Below are positions 1 through 12,300 of a DNA stretch of 64,000 nt, one piece after another. This DNA comes from Tupaia tana (Eukaryota; Chordata; Mammalia; Scandentia; Tupaiidae): positions 98,791,501 to 98,855,500 of the forward strand of contig JAKSZU010000007.1 in assembly GCA_026018925.1 (NCBI GenBank). The letters run 5' to 3'. The position numbers and the translations under genes were made by a program. Positions within the stretch are counted from its first letter, which is position 1, and each line of letters opens with the position of its first letter. The notes under the pieces were generated by a model. It was not told the DNA's origin. It worked only from the letters and a program-made list of their open reading frames with translations, and ran no database searches.

Positions 1-938
1 CTGGCCTTCTATCTCTGTCTCTGTGTCTCTGAGGTCTCTGCCTGTCTCTGCTCCTGTCTCCTCATTTTTTTTATGGTAATTTTTCCTTTTTACGATTTTT
101 TTAAATGTAGAGTTTCTCTCTGGCTCTCAGCTCCATCTTTTGTTTTGTTAATAATCCCTTCTGCTCCTTTCTCCCAGGCAGGAGAGTTGAGCCATTCTCT
201 GAGAAGGTTCCTCATGGAAACTGGGAACTAGATATTTCAGGGCACAGGAGAAATGAAGATTTTCTACTCATAATTCAGCCTCCAGCAAGCAAAGCTAGTG
301 TGGTAGGGAGCCCCTCTGGCCTTCTATCTCTGTCTCTGTGTCTCTGAGGTCTCTGTCTATCTCTGCTCCTGTCTCCTCAATTTTTTTTGGTAATTTTTCC
401 TTTTTACGATTTTTTTAAAGGTAGAGTTTCTCTCTGGCTCTCAGCTCCATCTTCTGTTTTGTTAATAATCCCTTCTGCTCCTTTCTCCCAGGCAGGAGAG
501 TTGAGCCATTCTCTGAGAAGATTCCTCATGGAAACTGGGAACTAGATATTTCAGGGCACAGGAGAAATGAAGATTTTCTACTCATAATTCAGCCTCCAGC
601 AAGCAAAGCTAGTGTGGTATGGAGCCCCTCTGGCCTTCTATCTCTGTCTCTGTGTCTCTGAGGTCTCTGTCTCTGCTCCTGTCTCCTCATTTTTTTTGGT
701 AATTTTTCCTTTTTACGATTTTTTTAAAGGTAGAGTTTCTCTCTGGCCCTCAGCTCCATCTTTTGTTTTGTTAATAATCCCTTCTGCTCCTTTCTCCCAG
801 GCAGGAGAGTTGAGCCATTCTCTGAGAAGATTCCTCATGGAAACTGGGAACTAGATATTTCAGGGCACAGGAGAAATGAAGATTTTCTACTCATAATTCA
901 GCCTCCAGCAAGCAAAGCTAGTGTGGTAGGGAGCCCCT

Positions 939-3900
939 CTGGCCTTCTATCTCTGTCTCTGTGTCTCTGAGGTCTCTGTCTGTCTCTGCTCCTGTCTCCT
1001 CATTTTTTTTTGGTAATTTTTCCTTTTTACGATTTTTTTAAAGGTAGAGTTTCTCTCTGGCTCTCAGCTCCATCTTTTATTTTGTTATTAATCCCTTCTG
1101 CTCCTTTCTCCCAGGCAGGAGAGTTGAGCCATTCTCTGAGAAGATTCCTCATGGAAACTGGGAACTAGATATTTCAGGGCACAGGAGAAATGAAGATTTT
1201 CTACTCATAATTCAGCCTCCAGCAAGCAAAGCTAGTGTGGTAGGGAGCCCCTCTGGCCTTCTATCTCTGTCTCTGTGTCTCTGAGATCTCTGTCTCTGCT
1301 CCTGTCTCCTCATTTTTTTTTTGGTAATTTTTCCTTTTTACGATTTTTTTTAAAGGTAGAGTTTCTCTCTGGCTCTCAGCTCCATCTATTGTTTTGTCAA
1401 TAATCCCTTCTGCTCCTTTCTCCCAGGCAGGAGAGTTGAGCCATTCTCTGAGAAGATTCCTCATGGAAACTGGGAACTAGATATTTCAGGGCACAGGAGA
1501 AATGAAGATTTTCTACTCATAATTCAGCCTCCAGCAAGCAAAGCTAGTGTGGTAGGGAGCCCCTCTGGCCTTCTATCTCTGTCTCTGTGTCTCTGAGGTC
1601 TCTGCCTGTCTCTGCTCCTGTCTCCTCATTTTTTTTATGGTAATTTTTCCTTTTTACGATTTTTTTAAATGTAGAGTTTCTCTCTGGCTCTCAGCTCCAT
1701 CTTTTGTTTTGTTAAGAATCCCTTCTGCTCCTTTCTCCCAGGCAGGAGAGTTGAGCCATTCTCTGAGAAGATTCCTCATGGAAACTGGGAACTAGATATT
1801 TCAGGGCACAGGAGAAATGAAGATTTTCTACTCATAATTCAGCCTCCAGCAAGCAAAGCTAGTGTGGTAGGGAGCCCCTCTGGCCTTCTATCTCTGTCTC
1901 TGTGTCTCTGAGGTCTCTGCCTGTCTCTGCTCCTGTCTCCTCATTTTTTATGGTAATTTTTCCTTTTTACGATTTTTTTAAAGGTAGAGTTTCTCTCTGG
2001 CTCTCAGCTCCATCTTTTGTTTTGTTAATAATCCCTTCTGCTCCTTTCTCCCAGGCGGGAGAGTTGAGCCATTCTCTGAGAAGATTCCTCATGGAAACTG
2101 GGAACTAGATATTTCAGGGCACAGGAGAAATGAAGATTTTCTACTCATAATTCAGCCTCCAGCAAGCAAAGCTAGTGTGGTAGGGAGCCCCTCTGGCCTT
2201 CTATCTCTGTCTCTGTGTCTCTGAGGTCTCTGTCTGTCTCTGCTCCTGTTTCCTCATTTTTTTTTTTTTGGTAATTTTTCCTTTTTACGATTTTTTTAAA
2301 GGTAGAGTTTCTCTCTGGCTCTCAGCTCCATCTTTTGTTTTGTTAATAATCCCTTCTGCTCCTTTCTCCCAGGCAGGAGAGTTGAGCCATTCTCTGAGAA
2401 GATTCCTCATGGAAACTGGGAACTAGATATTTCAGGGCACAGGAGAAATGAAGATTTTCTACTCATAATTCAGCCTCCAGCAAGCAAAGCTAGTGTGGTA
2501 GGGAGCCCCTCTGGCCTTCTATCTCTGTCTCTGTGTCTCTGAGGTCTCTGCCTGTCTCTGCTCCTGTCTCCTCATATTTTTTATGGTAATTTTTCCTTTT
2601 TACGATTTTTTTAAAGGTAGAGTTTCTCTCTGGCTCTCAGCTCCATCTTTTGTTTTGTTAATAATCCCTTCTGCTCCTTTCTCCCAGGCAGGAGAGTTGA
2701 GCCATTCTCTGAGAAGATTCCTCATGGAAACTGGGAACTAGATATTTCAGGGCACAGGAGAAATGAAGATTTTCTACTCATAATTCAGCCTCCAGCAAGC
2801 AAAGCTAGTGTGGTAGGGAGCCCCTCTGGCCTTCTATCTCTGTCTCTGTGTCTCTGAGGTCTCTGTCTGTCTCTGCTCCTGTTTCCTCATTTTTTTTTTT
2901 TTTGGTAATTTTTCCTTTTTACGATTTTTTTAAAGGTAGAGTTTCTCTCTGGCTCTCAGCTCCATCTTTTGTTTGTTAATAATCCCTTCTGCTCCTTTCT
3001 CCCAGGCAGGAGAGTTGAGCCATTCTCTGAGAAGATTCCTCATGGAAACTGGGAACTAGATATTTCAGGGCACAGGAGAAATGAAGATTTTCTACTCATA
3101 ATTCAGCCTCCAGCAAGCAAAGCTAGTGTGGTAGGGAGCCCCTCTGGCCTTCTATCTCTGTCTCTGTGTCTCTGAGGTCTCTGCCTGTCTCTGCTCCTGT
3201 CTCCTCATTTTTTATACGGTAATTTTTCCTTTTTACGATTTTTTTAAAGGTAGAGTTTCTCTCTGGCTCTCAGCTCCATCTTTTGTTTTGTTAATAATCC
3301 CTTCTGCTCCTTTCTCCCAGGCAGGAGAGTTGAGCCATTCTCTGAGAAGGTTCCTCATGGAAACTGGGAACTAGATATTTCAGGGCACAGGAGAAATGAA
3401 GATTTTCTACTCATAATTCAGCCTCCAGCAAGCAAAGCTAGTGTGGTAGGGAGCCCCTCTGGCCTTCTATCTCTGTCTCTGTGTCTCTGAGGTCTCTGTC
3501 TGTCTCTGCTCCTGTCTCCTCATTTTTTTTTGGTAATTTTTCCTTTTTACGATTTTTTTAAAGGTAGAGTTTCTCTCTGGCTCTCAGCTCCATCTTTTGT
3601 TTTGTTATTACTCCCTTCTGCTCCTTTCTCCCAGGCAGGAGAGTTGAGCCATTCTCTGAGAAGATTCCTCATGGAAACTGGGAACTAGATATTTCAGGGC
3701 ACAGGAGAAATGAAGATTTTCTACTCATAATTCAGCCTCCAGCAAGCAAAGCTAGTGTGGTAGGGAGCCCCTCTGGCCTTCTATCTCTGTCTCTGTGTCT
3801 CTGAGATCTCTGTCTCTGCTCCTGTCTCCTCATTTTTTTTTTGGTAATTTTTCCTTTTTACGATTTTTTTTAAAGGTAGAGTTTCTCTCTGGCTCTCAGC

Positions 3901-5031
3901 TCCATCTATTGTTTTGTCAATAATCCCTTCTGCTCCTTTCTCCCAGGCAGGAGAGTTGAGCCATTCTCTGAGAAGATTCCTCATGGAAACTGGGAACTAG
4001 ATATTTCAGGGCACAGGAGAAATGAAGATTTTCTACTCATAATTCAGCCTCCAGCAAGCAAAGCTAGTGTGGTAGGGAGCCCCTCTGGCCTTCTATCTCT
4101 GTCTCTGTGTCTCTGAGGTCTCTGCCTGTCTCTGCTCCTGTCTCCTCATTTTTTTTATGGTAATTTTTCCTTTTTACGATTTTTTTAAATGTAGAGTTTC
4201 TCTCTGGCTCTCAGCTCCATCTTTTGTTTTGTTAAGAATCCCTTCTGCTCCTTTCTCCCAGGCAGGAGAGTTGAGCCATTCTCTGAGAAGATTCCTCATG
4301 GAAACTGGGAACTAGATATTTCAGGGCACAGGAGAAATGAAGATTTTCTACTCATAATTCAGCCTCCAGCAAGCAAAGCTAGTGTGGTAGGGAGCCCCTC
4401 TGGCCTTCTATCTCTGTCTCTGTGTCTCTGAGGTCTCTGCCTGTCTCTGCTCCTGTCTCCTCATTTTTTTTATGGTAATTTTTCCTTTTTACGATTTTTT
4501 TAAAGGTAGAGTTTCTCTCTGGCTCTCAGCTCCATCTTTTGTTTTGTTAATAATCCCTTCTGCTCCTTTCTCCCAGGCGGGAGAGTTGAGCCATTCTCTG
4601 AGAAGATTCCTCATGGAAACTGGGAACTAGATATTTCAGGGCACAGGAGAAATGAAGATTTTCTACTCATAATTCAGCCTCCAGCAAGCAAAGCTAGTGT
4701 GGTAGGGAGCCCCTCTGGCCTTCTATCTCTGTCTCTGTGTCTCTGAGGTCTCTCTCTGTCTCTGCTCCTGTTTCCTCATTTTTTTTTTTTTGGTAATTTT
4801 TCCTTTTTACGATTTTTTTAAAGGTAGAGTTTCTCTCTGGCTCCCAGCTCCATCTTTTGTTTTGTTAATAATCCCTTCTGCTCCTTTCTCCCAGGCAGGA
4901 GAGTTGAGCCATTCTCTGAGAAGATTCCTCATGGAAACTGGGAACTAGATATTTCAGGGCACAGGAGAAATGAAGATTTTCTACTCATAATTCAGCCTCC
5001 AGCAAGCAAAGCTAGTGTGGTAGGGAGCCCC
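939..5031 (+). repeat. 8-monomer duplicated block (two copies, shift 2520 bp)
   Basis: Private variants recur exactly 2520 bp apart, which is 8 monomers. Examples are TGAGATCTCTG at ~1282 and ~3802, GTTAAGAATCCC at ~1711 and ~4231, and AGGCGGGAGAG at ~2052 and ~4574. A GTTATTAATCCC variant at ~1085 corresponds to GTTATTACTCCC at ~3605. The boundaries are only good to about one monomer. In addition, positions 1-938 recur near 5032-5970 (16 monomers away), including the unusual GTATGGAGCCCC unit start and the GGCCCTCAG variant. Confidence 0.8.
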
Positions 5032-8000
5032 TCTGGCCTTCTATCTCTGTCTCTGTGTCTCTGAGGTCTCTGCCTGTCTCTGCTCCTGTCTCCTCATTTT
5101 TTTATGGTAATTTTTCCTTTTTACGATTTTTTTAAATGTAGAGTTTCTCTCTGGCTCTCAGCTCCATCTTTTGTTTTGTTAATAATCCCTTCTGCTCCTT
5201 TCTCCCAGGCAGGAGAGTTGAGCCATTCTCTGAGAAGGTTCCTCATGGAAACTGGGAACTAGATATTTCAGGGCACAGGAGAAATGAAGATTTTCTACTC
5301 ATAATTCAGCCTCCAGCAAGCAAAGCTAGTGTGGTAGGGAGCCCCTCTGGCCTTCTATCTCTGTCTCTGTGTCTCTGAGGTCTCTGTCTATCTCTGCTCC
5401 TGTATCCTCATTTTTTTTTGGTAATTTTTCCTTTTTACGATTTTTTTAAAGGTAGAGTTTCTCTCTGGCTCTCAGCTCCATCTTCTGTTTTGTTAATAAT
5501 CCCTTCTGCTCCTTTCTCCCAGGCAGGAGAGTTGAGCCATTCTCTGAGAAGATTCCTCATGGAAACTGGGAACTAGATATTTCAGGGCACAGGAGAAATG
5601 AAGATTTTCTACTCATAATTCAGCCTCCAGCAAGCAAAGCTAGTGTGGTATGGAGCCCCTCTGGCCTTCTATCTCTGTCTCTGTGTCTCTGAGGTCTCTG
5701 TCTCTGCTCCTGTCTCCTCATTTTTTTTGGTAATTTTTCCTTTTTACGATTTTTTTAAAGGTAGAGTTTCTCTCTGGCCCTCAGCTCCATCTTTTGTTTT
5801 GTTAATAATCCCTTCTGCTCCTTTCTCCCAGGCAGGAGAGTTGAGCCATTCTCTGAGAAGATTCCTCATGGAAACTGGGAACTAGATATTTCAGGGCACA
5901 GGAGAAATGAAGATTTTCTACTCATAATTCAGCCTCCAGCAAGCAAAGCTAGTGTGGTAGGGAGCCCCTCTGGCCTTCTATCTCTGTCTCTGTGTCTCTG
6001 AGGTCTCTGCCTGTCTCTGCTCCTGTCTCCTCATTTTTTTATGGTAATTTTTCCTTTTTACGATTTTTTTAAAGGTAGAGTTTCTCTCTGGCTCTCAGCT
6101 CCATCTTTTGTTTTGTTAATAATCCCTTCTGCTCCTTTCTCCCAGGCAGGAGAGTTGAGCCATTCTCTGAGAAGATTCCTCGTGGAAACTGGGAACTAGA
6201 TATTTCAGGGCACAGGAGAAATGAAGATTTTCTACTCATAATTCAGCCTCCAGCAAGCAAAGCTAGTGTGGTAGGGAGCCCCTCTGGCCTTCTATCTCTG
6301 TCTCTGTGTCTCTGAGGTCTCTGTCTGTCTCTGCTCCTGTCTCCTCATTTTTTTTTTGGTAATTTTTCCTTTTTACGATTTTTTTAAAAGTAGAGTTTCT
6401 CTCTGGCTCTCAGCTCCATCTTCTGTTTTGTTAATAATCCCTTCTGCTCCTTTCTCCCAGGCAGGAGAGTTGAGCCATTCTCTGAGAAGATTCCTCATGG
6501 AAACTGGGAACTAGATATTTCAGGGCACAGGAGAAATGAAGATTTTCTACTCATAATTCAGCCTCCAGCAAGCAAAGCTAGTGTGGTAGGGAGCCCCTCT
6601 GGCCTTCTATCTCTGTCTCTGTGTCTCTGAGGTCTCTGTCTGTCTCTGCTCCTGTCTCCTCAATTTTTTTTGGTAATTTTTCCTTTTTACGATTTTTTTA
6701 AATGTAGAGTTTCTCTCTGGCTCTCAGCTCCATCTTTTGTTTTGTTAATAATCCCTTCTGCTCCTTTCTCCCAGGCAGGAGAGTTGAGCCATTCTCTGAG
6801 AAGATTCCTCATGGAAACTGGGAACTAGATATTTCAGGGCACAGGAGAAATGAAGATTTTCTACTCATAATTCAGCCTCCAGCAAGCAAAGCTAGTGTGG
6901 TAGGGAGCCCCTCTGGCCTTCTATCTCTGTCTCTGTGTCTCTGAGGTCTCTGCCTGTCTCTGCTCCTGTCTCCTCATTTTTTTTATGGTAATTTTTCCTT
7001 TTTACGGTTTTTTTAAAGGTAGAGTTTCTCTCTGGCTCTCAGCTCCATCTTCTGTTTTGTTAATAATCCCTTCTGCTCCTTTCTCCCAGGCAGGAGAGTT
7101 GAGCCATTCTCTGAGAAGATTCCTCATGGAAACTGGGAACTAGATATTTCAGGGCACAGGAGAAATGAAGATTTTCTACTCATAATTCAGCCTCCAGCAA
7201 GCAAAGCTAGTGTGGTATGGAGCCCCTCTGGCCTTCTATCTCTGTCTCTGTGTCTCTGAGGTCTCTGTCTCTGCTCCTGTCTCCTCATTTTTTTTTGGTA
7301 ATTTTTCCTTTTTACGATTTTTTTAAAGGTATAGTTTCTCTCTGGCCCTCAGCTCCATCTTTTGTTTTGTTAATAATCCCTTCTGCTCCTTTCTCCCAGG
7401 CAGGAGAGTTGAGCCATTCTCTGAGAAGATTCCTCATGGAAACTGGGAACTAGATATTTCAGGGCACAGGAGAAATGAAGATTTTCTACTCATAATTCAG
7501 CCTCCAGCAAGCAAAGCTAGTGTGGTAGGGAGCCCCTCTGGCCTTCTATCTCTGTCTCTGTGTCTCTGAGGTCTCTGCCTGTCTCTGCTCCTGTCTCCTC
7601 ATTTTTTTATGGTAATTTTTCCTTTTTACGATTTTTTTAAAGGTAGAGTTTCTCTCTGGCTCTCAGCTCCATCTTTTGTTTTGTTAATAATCCCTTCTGC
7701 TCCTTTCTCCCAGGCAGGAGAGTTGAGCCATTCTCTGAGAAGATTCCTCGTGGAAACTGGGAACTAGATATTTCAGGGCACAGGAGAAATGAAGATTTTC
7801 TACTCATAATTCAGCCTCCAGCAAGCAAAGCTAGTGTGGTAGGGAGCCCCTCTGGCCTTCTATCTCTGTCTCTGTGTCTCTGAGGTCTCTGCCTGTCTCT
7901 GCTCCTGTCTCCTCATTTTTTTATGGTAATTTTTCCTTTTTACGATTTTTTTAAAGGTAGAGTTTCTCTCTGGCTCTCAGCTCCATCTTTTGTTTTGTTA

Positions 8001-9259
8001 ATAATCCCTTCTGCTCCTTTCTCCCAGGCAGGAGAGTTGAGCCATTCTCTGAGAAGATTCCTCGTGGAAACTGGGAACTAGATATTTCAGGGCACAGGAG
8101 AAATGAAGATTTTCTACTCATAATTCAGCCTCCAGCAAGCAAAGCTAGTGTGGTAGGGAGCCCCTCTGGCCTTCTATCTCTGTCTCTGTGTCTCTGAGGT
8201 CTCTGTCTGTCTCTGCTCCTGTCTCCTCATTTTTTTTTTGGTAATTTTTCCTTTTTACGATTTTTTTAAAAGTAGAGTTTCTCTCTGGCTCTCAGCTCCA
8301 TCTTCTGTTTTGTTAATAATCCCTTCTGCTCCTTTCTCCCAGGCAGGAGAGTTGAGCCATTCTCTGAGAAGATTCCTCATGGAAACTGGGAACTAGATAT
8401 TTCAGGGCACAGGAAAAATGAAGATTTTCTACTCATAATTCAGCCTCCAGCAAGCAAAGCTAGTGTGGTAGGGAGCCCCTCTGGCCTTCTATCTCTGTCT
8501 CTGTGTCTCTGAGGTCTCTGTCTGTCTCTGCTCCTGTCTCCTCAATTTTTTTTGGTAATTTTTCCTTTTTACGATTTTTTTAAATGTAGAGTTTCTCTCT
8601 GGCTCTCAGCTCCATCTTTTGTTTTGTTAATAATCCCTTCTGCTCCTTTCTCCCAAGCAGGAGAGTTGAGCCATTCTCTGAGAAGGTTCCTCATGGAAAC
8701 TGGGAACTAGATATTTCAGGGCACAGGAGAAATGAAGATTTTCTACTCATAATTCAGCCTCCAGCAAGCAAAGCTAGTGTGGTAGGGAGCCCCTCTGGCC
8801 TTCTATCTCTGTCTCTGTGTCTCTGAGGTCTCTGTCTATCTCTGCTCCTGTCTCCTCATATTTTTTTGGTAATTTTTCCTTTTTACGATTTTTTTAAAGG
8901 TAGAGTTTCTCTCTGGCTCTCAGCTCCATCTTCTGTTTTGTTAATAATCCCTTCTGCTCCTTTCTCCCAGGCAGGAGAGTTGAGCCATTCTCTGAGAAGA
9001 TTCCTCATGGAAACTGGGAACTAGATATTTCAGGGCACAGGAGAAATGAAGATTTTCTACTCATAATTCAGCCTCCAGCAAGCAAAGCTAGTGTGGTATG
9101 GAGCCCCTCTGGCCTTCTATCTCTGTCTCTGTGTCTCTGAGGTCTCTGTCTCTGCTCCTGTCTCCTCATTTTTTTTGGTAATTTTTCCTTTTTACGATTT
9201 TTTTAAAGGTAGAGTTTCTCTCTGGCCCTCAGCTCCATCTTTTGTTTTGTTAATAATCC

Positions 9260-9359
9260 NNNNNNNNNNNNNNNNNNNNNNNNNNNNNNNNNNNNNNNNN
9301 NNNNNNNNNNNNNNNNNNNNNNNNNNNNNNNNNNNNNNNNNNNNNNNNNNNNNNNNNNN
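9260..9359. other. Assembly gap (100 N)
   Basis: Exactly 100 N, the usual placeholder for a gap of unknown length. Sequence stops at TAATAATCC and resumes at TCCTTTCTCCC, so only CTTCTGC (7 bases) plus any whole number of monomers is missing. With 7 bases in place of the Ns, the interrupted unit (9109-9510) would be 309 bp, the size of its sister unit at 630-938. The true gap could be nothing or many kilobases. Any reading frame across it is artificial. Confidence 0.99.
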
Positions 9360-12300
9360 TCCTTTCTCCCAGGCAGGAGAGTTGAGCCATTCTCTGAGAA
9401 GATTCCTCATGGAAACTGGGAACTAGATATTTCAGGGCACAGGAGAAATGAAGATTTTCTACTCATAATTCAGCCTCCAGCAAGCAAAGCTAGTGTGGTA
9501 GGGAGCCCCTCTGGCCTTCTATCTCTGTCTCTGTGTCTCTGAGGTCTCTGCCTGTCTCTACTCCTGTCTCCTCATTTTTTTTATGGTAATTTATCATTTT
9601 TACGATTTTTTTAAATGTAGAGTTTCTCTCTGGCTCTCAGCTCCATCTTTTGTATTGTTAATAATCCCTTCTGCTCCGACTCCCAGGCAGGAGAGTTGAG
9701 CCATTCTCTGAGAAGATTCCTCATGGAAACTGGGAACTAGATATTTCAGGGCACAGGAGAAATGAAGATTTTCTACTCATAATTCAGCCTCCAGCAAGCA
9801 AAGCTAGTGTGGTAGGGAGCCCCTCTGGCCTTCTATCTCTGTCTCTGTGTCTCTGAGGTCTCTGTCTGTCTCTGCTCCTGTCTCCTCATTTTTTTTTAGG
9901 TAATTTTTCCTTTTTACGATTTTTTTAAAGGTAGAGTTTCTCTCTGGCTCTCAGCTCCATCTTTTGTTTTGTTAATAATCCCTTTTGCTCCTTTCTCCCA
10001 GGCAGGAGAGTTGAGCCATTCTCTGAGAAGATTCCTCATGGAAACTGGGAACGAGATATTTCAGGGCACAGGAGAAATGAAGATTTTCTACTCATAATTC
10101 AGCCTCCAGCAAGCAAAGCTAGTGTGGTAGGGAGCCCCTCTGGCGTTCTATCTCTGTCTCTGTGTCTCTGAGGTCTCTGTCTGTCTCTGCTCCAGTCTCA
10201 ACATTTTTTTTGGTAATTTTTCCTTTTTACGATTTTTTTAAAGGTAGAGTTTTTCTCCTGCTCTCAGCTCCATCTTTTGTTTTGTTAATAATCCCTTCTG
10301 CTCCTTTCTCCCAGGCAGGAGAGTTGAGCCATTCTCTGAGAAGATTCCTCATGGAAACTGGGAACTAGATATTTCAGGGCACAGGAGAAATGAAGATTTT
10401 CTACTCATAATTCAGCCTCCAGCAAGCAAAGCTAGTGTGGTAGGGAGCCCCTCTGGCCTTCTATCTCTGTCTCTGTGTCTCTGAGGTCTCTGCCTGTCTC
10501 TGCTCCTGTCTCCTCATTTTTTTTATGGTAATTTTTCCTTTTTACGATTTTTTTAAAGGTAGAGTTTCTCTCTGGCTCTCAGCTCCATCTTTTGTTTTGT
10601 TAATAATCCCTTCTGCTCCTTTCTCCCAGGCAGGAGAGTTGAGCCATTCTCTGAGAAGATTCCTCATGGAAACTGGGAACTAGATATTTCAGGGCACAGG
10701 AGAAATGAAGATTTTCTACTCATAATTCAGCCTCCAGCAAGCAAAGCTAGTGTGGTAGGGAGCCCCTCTGGCCTTCTATCTCTGTCTCTGTGTCTCTGAG
10801 GTCTCTGCCTGTCTCTGCTCCTGTCTCCTCATTTTTTTTTGGTAATTTTTCCTTTTTACGATTTTTTTAAAGGTAGAGTTTCTCTCTGGCTCTCAGCTCC
10901 ATCTTTTGTTTTGTTAATAATCCCTTCTGCTCCTTTCTCCCAGGCAGGAGAGTTGAGCCATTCTCTGAGAAGATTCCTCATGGAAACTCGGAACTAGATA
11001 TTTCAGGGCACAGGAGAAATGAAGATTTTCTACTCATAATTCAGCCTCCAGCAAGCAAATCTAGTGTGGTAGGGAGCCCCTCTGGCCTTCTATCTCTGTC
11101 TCTGTGTCTCTGAGGTCTCTGCCTGTCTCTGCTCCTGTCTCCTCATTTTTTATGGTAATTTTTCCTTTTTACGATTTTTTTAAATGTAGAGTTTCTCTCT
11201 GGCTCTCAGCTCCATCTTTTGTTTTGTTAATAATCCCTTCTGCTCCTTTCTCCCAGGCAGGAGAGTTGAGCCATTCTCTGAGAAGATTCCTCATGGAAAC
11301 TGGGAACTAGATATTTCAGGGCACAGGAGAAATGAAGATTTTCTACTCATAATTCAGCCTCCAGCAAGCAAAGCTAGTGTGGTAGGGAGCCCCTCTGGCC
11401 TTCTATCTCTGTCTCTGTGTCTCTGAGGTCTCTGTCTGTCTCTGTTCCTGTCTCCTCATTTTTTTTTTGGTAATTTTTCCTTTTTACGATTTTTTTAAAG
11501 GTAGAGTTTCTCTCTGGCTCTCAGCTCCATCTTTTGTTTTGTTAATAATCCCTTCTGCTCCTTTCTCCCAAGCAGGAGAGTTGAGCCATTCTCTGAGAAG
11601 ATTCCTCATGGAAACTGGGAACTAGATATTTCAGGGCACAGGAGAAATGAAGATTTTCTACTCATAATTCAGCCTCCAGCAAGCAAAGCTAGTGTGGTAG
11701 GGAGCCGCTCTGGCCTTCTATCTCTGTCTCTGTGTCTCTGAGGTCTCTGTCTGTCTCTGCTCCAGTCTCCACATTTTTTTTGGTAATTTTTCCTTTTTAC
11801 GATTTTTTTAAAGGTAGAGTTTCTCTCTGGCTCTCAGCTCCATCTTTTGTTTTGTTAATAATCCCTTCTGCTCCTTTCTCCCAGGCAGGAGATTTTAGCC
11901 ATTCTCTGAGAAGATTCCTCATGGAAACTGGGAACTAGATATTTCAGGGCACAGGAGAAATGAAGATTTTCTACTCATAATTCAGCCTCCAGCAAGCAAA
12001 GCTAGTGTGGTAGGGAGCCCCTCTGGCCTTCTATCTCTGTCTCTGTGTCTCTGAGGTCTCTGCCTGTCTCTGCTCCTGTCTCCTCATTTTTTTTATGGTA
12101 ATTTTTCCTTTTTACGATTTTTTTAAAGGTAGACTTTCTCTCTGGCTCTCAGCTCCATCTTTTGTTTTGTTAATAATCCCTTCTGCTCCTTTCTCCCAGG
12201 CAGGAGAGTTGAGCCATTCTCTGAGAAGATTCCTCATGGAAACTGGGAACTAGATATTTCAGGGCACAGGAGAAATGAAGATTTTCTACTCATAATTCAT

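Noticed and set aside
200..230. CENP-B-box-like motif in each monomer (TTCCTCATGGAAACTGGGA)
   Set aside because: It resembles TTCGTTGGAAACGGGA, but it lacks both essential CpGs and has two extra bases between the half-motifs, so binding is not expected. A centromere role is unsupported.
9091..9426. Open frame across the N gap
   Set aside because: The Ns were translated as X. The frame is an assembly artefact.
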